64,000 nt of DNA, from positions 24,105-88,104 of the forward strand of contig JAQXYZ010000037.1 of the NCBI GenBank assembly GCA_029226935.1, read 5' to 3'. Below are positions 62,654-64,000 of the stretch, piece after piece. Below the pieces are notes generated by a model. The model saw nothing but the letters and a program-made list of their open reading frames with translations, made no database searches and was not told where the DNA came from. Made by a program: the position numbers and the translations under genes. The DNA comes from Bacillota bacterium (GTDB lineage Bacteria; Bacillota; Clostridia; Lachnospirales; Lachnospiraceae). Each line of letters begins with the position of its first letter. Position 1 is the first letter of the stretch.

Positions 62654-63553
62654 TTATTTATTACCTACCAGTTGATCAATAACTCTTACAAGATTTCCTA
62701 TTTCCGGCTTTGACAGCTGTGCATCGGCTCCTAAAGAATCACCTTTTCTTTTCATCTCCTCATTTACTAATGAAGAGAAAATAATTACAGGAATATCTTT
62801 GGTAGCCTCATCTTCCTTAACCAATCTGGTCAGTCTGTGTCCATCCATAATAGGCATCTCAATATCAGTAATTATACACTGAACATTCTGCTTTAATGTA
62901 CCTTTCTTTTTACAATCCATAATAATATCATAAGCTTCCTGTCCATTACATGTATGTATTAAATTAGCATAGCCTGCCTGCCTCAAAGAATCTACAATCA
63001 AACGATTCAAAAGAACTGAATCCTCAGCAATCAAAATTGGCACATCGCTTCTGCTTCTTACGCCCATTTCATCAATTTCACTTGTTTTTAGCCCAGTCTC
63101 CGGATTAATATCTGCCACAATTTTTTCAAAGTCAAGAATAATAATCAGGCGATTATCCAATTTAACAATACCTGTTGAAATACTCTCTTCTGCACTGGAT
63201 ACCGTAGCACCCGGTTTGATGATATTTTCCCATGAAACTCTATGAATTCCTCTAACAGCATCAACATGAAAAGCAATATCAAGCTTATTGAAGTTTGTAA
63301 TGATAAATAAACCGCCTTCCTTAGAAACACCTCTCTGCAGACAATTTTTAAGATCAATTGCCGTAATCATTGTATCCCTTGGCATAAAAATGCCTTCAAT
63401 ACTTGGATGTGAATTTGGTACTGGTGTAACCGGCTGATACGGAGTAATTTCCTTAATCTTAGCTACGTTAATTCCATAAGCATTCCCATCCAATACAAAT
63501 TCTAATACTTCTAACTCATTTGTTCCATTCTCAAGAAGAATCTTTGTGTCCAT
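62654..63553 (-). CDS. cheV: Chemotaxis protein CheV
   Basis: 299 residues: an N-terminal CheW domain (about 10-160) that couples receptors to CheA, and a C-terminal receiver domain with the phosphorylation motif IITDIEMPIMDGH. CheV is typical of motile Firmicutes. The start is at 63553 with GAGGTG upstream; an in-frame GTG three codons earlier is part of that site. No other chemotaxis genes are near. Confidence 0.93.
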   Translation of the reverse strand: MDTKILLENGTNELEVLEFVLDGNAYGINVAKIKEITPYQPVTPVPNSHPSIEGIFMPRDTMITAIDLKNCLQRGVSKEGGLFIITNFNKLDIAFHVDAVRGIHRVSWENIIKPGATVSSAEESISTGIVKLDNRLIIILDFEKIVADINPETGLKTSEIDEMGVRSRSDVPILIAEDSVLLNRLIVDSLRQAGYANLIHTCNGQEAYDIIMDCKKKGTLKQNVQCIITDIEMPIMDGHRLTRLVKEDEATKDIPVIIFSSLVNEEMKRKGDSLGADAQLSKPEIGNLVRVIDQLVGNK

Positions 63554-63604
63554 CTCTTTCACCTCATTTTTTTCAGGTTGATACCCTCATTTACCTTCTA
63601 TAGA

Positions 63605-63633
63605 ATTATAACATACATCTTTCGTTCAAACAA
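63605..63633 (-). promoter_or_regulatory. Promoter of cheV
   Basis: TTGTTT and TATAAT, 17 bases apart on the minus strand, with TG one base before the -10 box (extended -10). It is a sigma-A type site, not the sigma-28 type seen before many flagellar genes. Confidence 0.7.
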
Positions 63634-63634
63634 T

Positions 63635-63661
63635 AAAAAAAAGCAGTTTTAACTGCTTTTT
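63635..63661 (-). terminator. Terminator of the rRNA operon
   Basis: AAAAAGCAGT / ACTGCTTTTT with a 4-base loop and a run of T on the minus strand, about 200 bases past the 23S end and just upstream of the cheV promoter. Confidence 0.82.
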
Positions 63662-63859
63662 CTCTGTCATACCTTCAAAACCGAACACCAAGCATTGGTA
63701 TCTGACACCTTACTCTTTCTATTTTACGCATGCGGTTATCTCAAGCACTTCGTGCTTTCGATATCATCTGTCGCCAGATGTCTGTCCGTATCCAGAAGTT
63801 TTCCCTCCTGCTAGCAGTCCTCAAACTTCTGTATCCGTACATCCGCATTGCCTGTCACT
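63662..63859 (-). other. rRNA operon trailer without a 5S gene
   Basis: This 198-base stretch has no gene. On the minus strand it holds three hairpins: CAGAAGTTT with AAACTTCTG around a 21-base loop, CATCTG-GCGA-CAGATG with a GNRA tetraloop, and AGCAC-GAA-GTGCT. A motif TTGGTGTTCGGTTTTGAAGG lies near the end. The conserved 5S sequences are not found. Confidence 0.7.
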
Positions 63860-64000
63860 TGGTTAAGCTTTCGGTCGATTAGTATCTGTCAGCTGAACAC
63901 ATTGCTGTGCTTACACCCCAGACCTATCTACCTCGTAGTCTTCAAGGGACCTTCATCTTTCGATTCGGATATCTCATCTTGAGGGGGGCTTCACGCTTAG
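63860..64000 (-). rRNA. 23S ribosomal RNA, 3' end (partial)
   Basis: The minus strand reads the conserved end of domain VI, including AGATACTAATCGACCG and the final AGCTTAACC. The gene continues past the right edge. The exact 3' base is uncertain by a few bases. Confidence 0.93.

Noticed and set aside
63662..63859. A 5S rRNA gene in the rRNA trailer.
   Set aside because: The conserved loops of 5S are absent on both strands; CCGAACACC occurs but not in a 5S context.

Overview
The window looks like housekeeping chromosome from a Gram-positive, low-to-moderate GC anaerobe, most likely a Lachnospiraceae-type member of Clostridia. The evidence is Firmicute gene order (ylxM-ffh-rpsP-khpA-rimM-trmD-rplS, then rbgA-rnhB and the ylqG/ylqH-like pair; yceD-rpmF-plsX-acpP-rnc-smc-ftsY), a pta-ackA acetate pathway, a PFL/ACT pair, a CheV protein, and tRNA/rRNA sequences of Firmicute type. 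No phage, IS element, integrase, CRISPR array or attachment site was seen. Nearly every gene is on the minus strand, in the same direction as an rRNA operon whose 23S 3' end lies at the right edge. The exceptions are prs (4341-5537) and tmcAL (33527-34768).

Layout in plus coordinates (minus-strand transcription runs right to left). 1-4158: gpsA (cut by the left edge), plsY, der and a PDZ/radical-SAM DUF512 protein. 4159-5573: divergent prs with its promoter and terminator. 5582-8873: a two-component system with a large sensor. 8958-19239: pgeF, yraN, flagellar-like ylqH/ylqG homologues, rnhB, two signal peptidases flanking rbgA, and the ribosome/SRP operon from ylxM to rplS with a leader and internal terminator. 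19322-22250: AraC regulator, membrane-anchored GH25 muramidase, YitT protein. 22333-33319: ilvA, ftsY, smc, rnc, acpP, plsX, rpmF, DUF177, ackA, pta, with several good sigma-A promoters. 33527-34768: tmcAL, diverging from pta.

34783-45182 is the most unusual block. It is a tightly packed run of an alpha-glycosidase, two sugar-ABC permeases, a long coiled-coil HlyD-type adaptor, a MacB-core-like protein without ATPase, a propeller-like/solute-binding lipoprotein fusion and a membrane GGDEF protein. It has importer and exporter-like parts but no ATP-binding subunit. It lies just downstream of a PFL/ACT pair.

46933-53134 is a replication/cell-division style operon: polA, coaE, an FtsA-like ATPase with an extended C-terminal part, and a WalJ/YycJ-type hydrolase. 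53180-55272 holds an orphan zinc-finger membrane protein and an HD-GYP protein. Then come tRNA-Leu(CAA), lysA overlapping a TrmB-type regulator, ung, hisF-hisH, a low-complexity membrane protein with tandem acidic repeats, a divergent sirtuin-like protein that lacks the usual catalytic histidine, cheV, and an rRNA operon trailer with no 5S gene in the usual place.

No proven new system is visible. The best candidates for follow-up are the hybrid sugar/adaptor operon, the FtsA-like protein with repeated C-terminal modules, and the sirtuin-like protein. Gene functions rest on motif recognition by eye; no database search was run.
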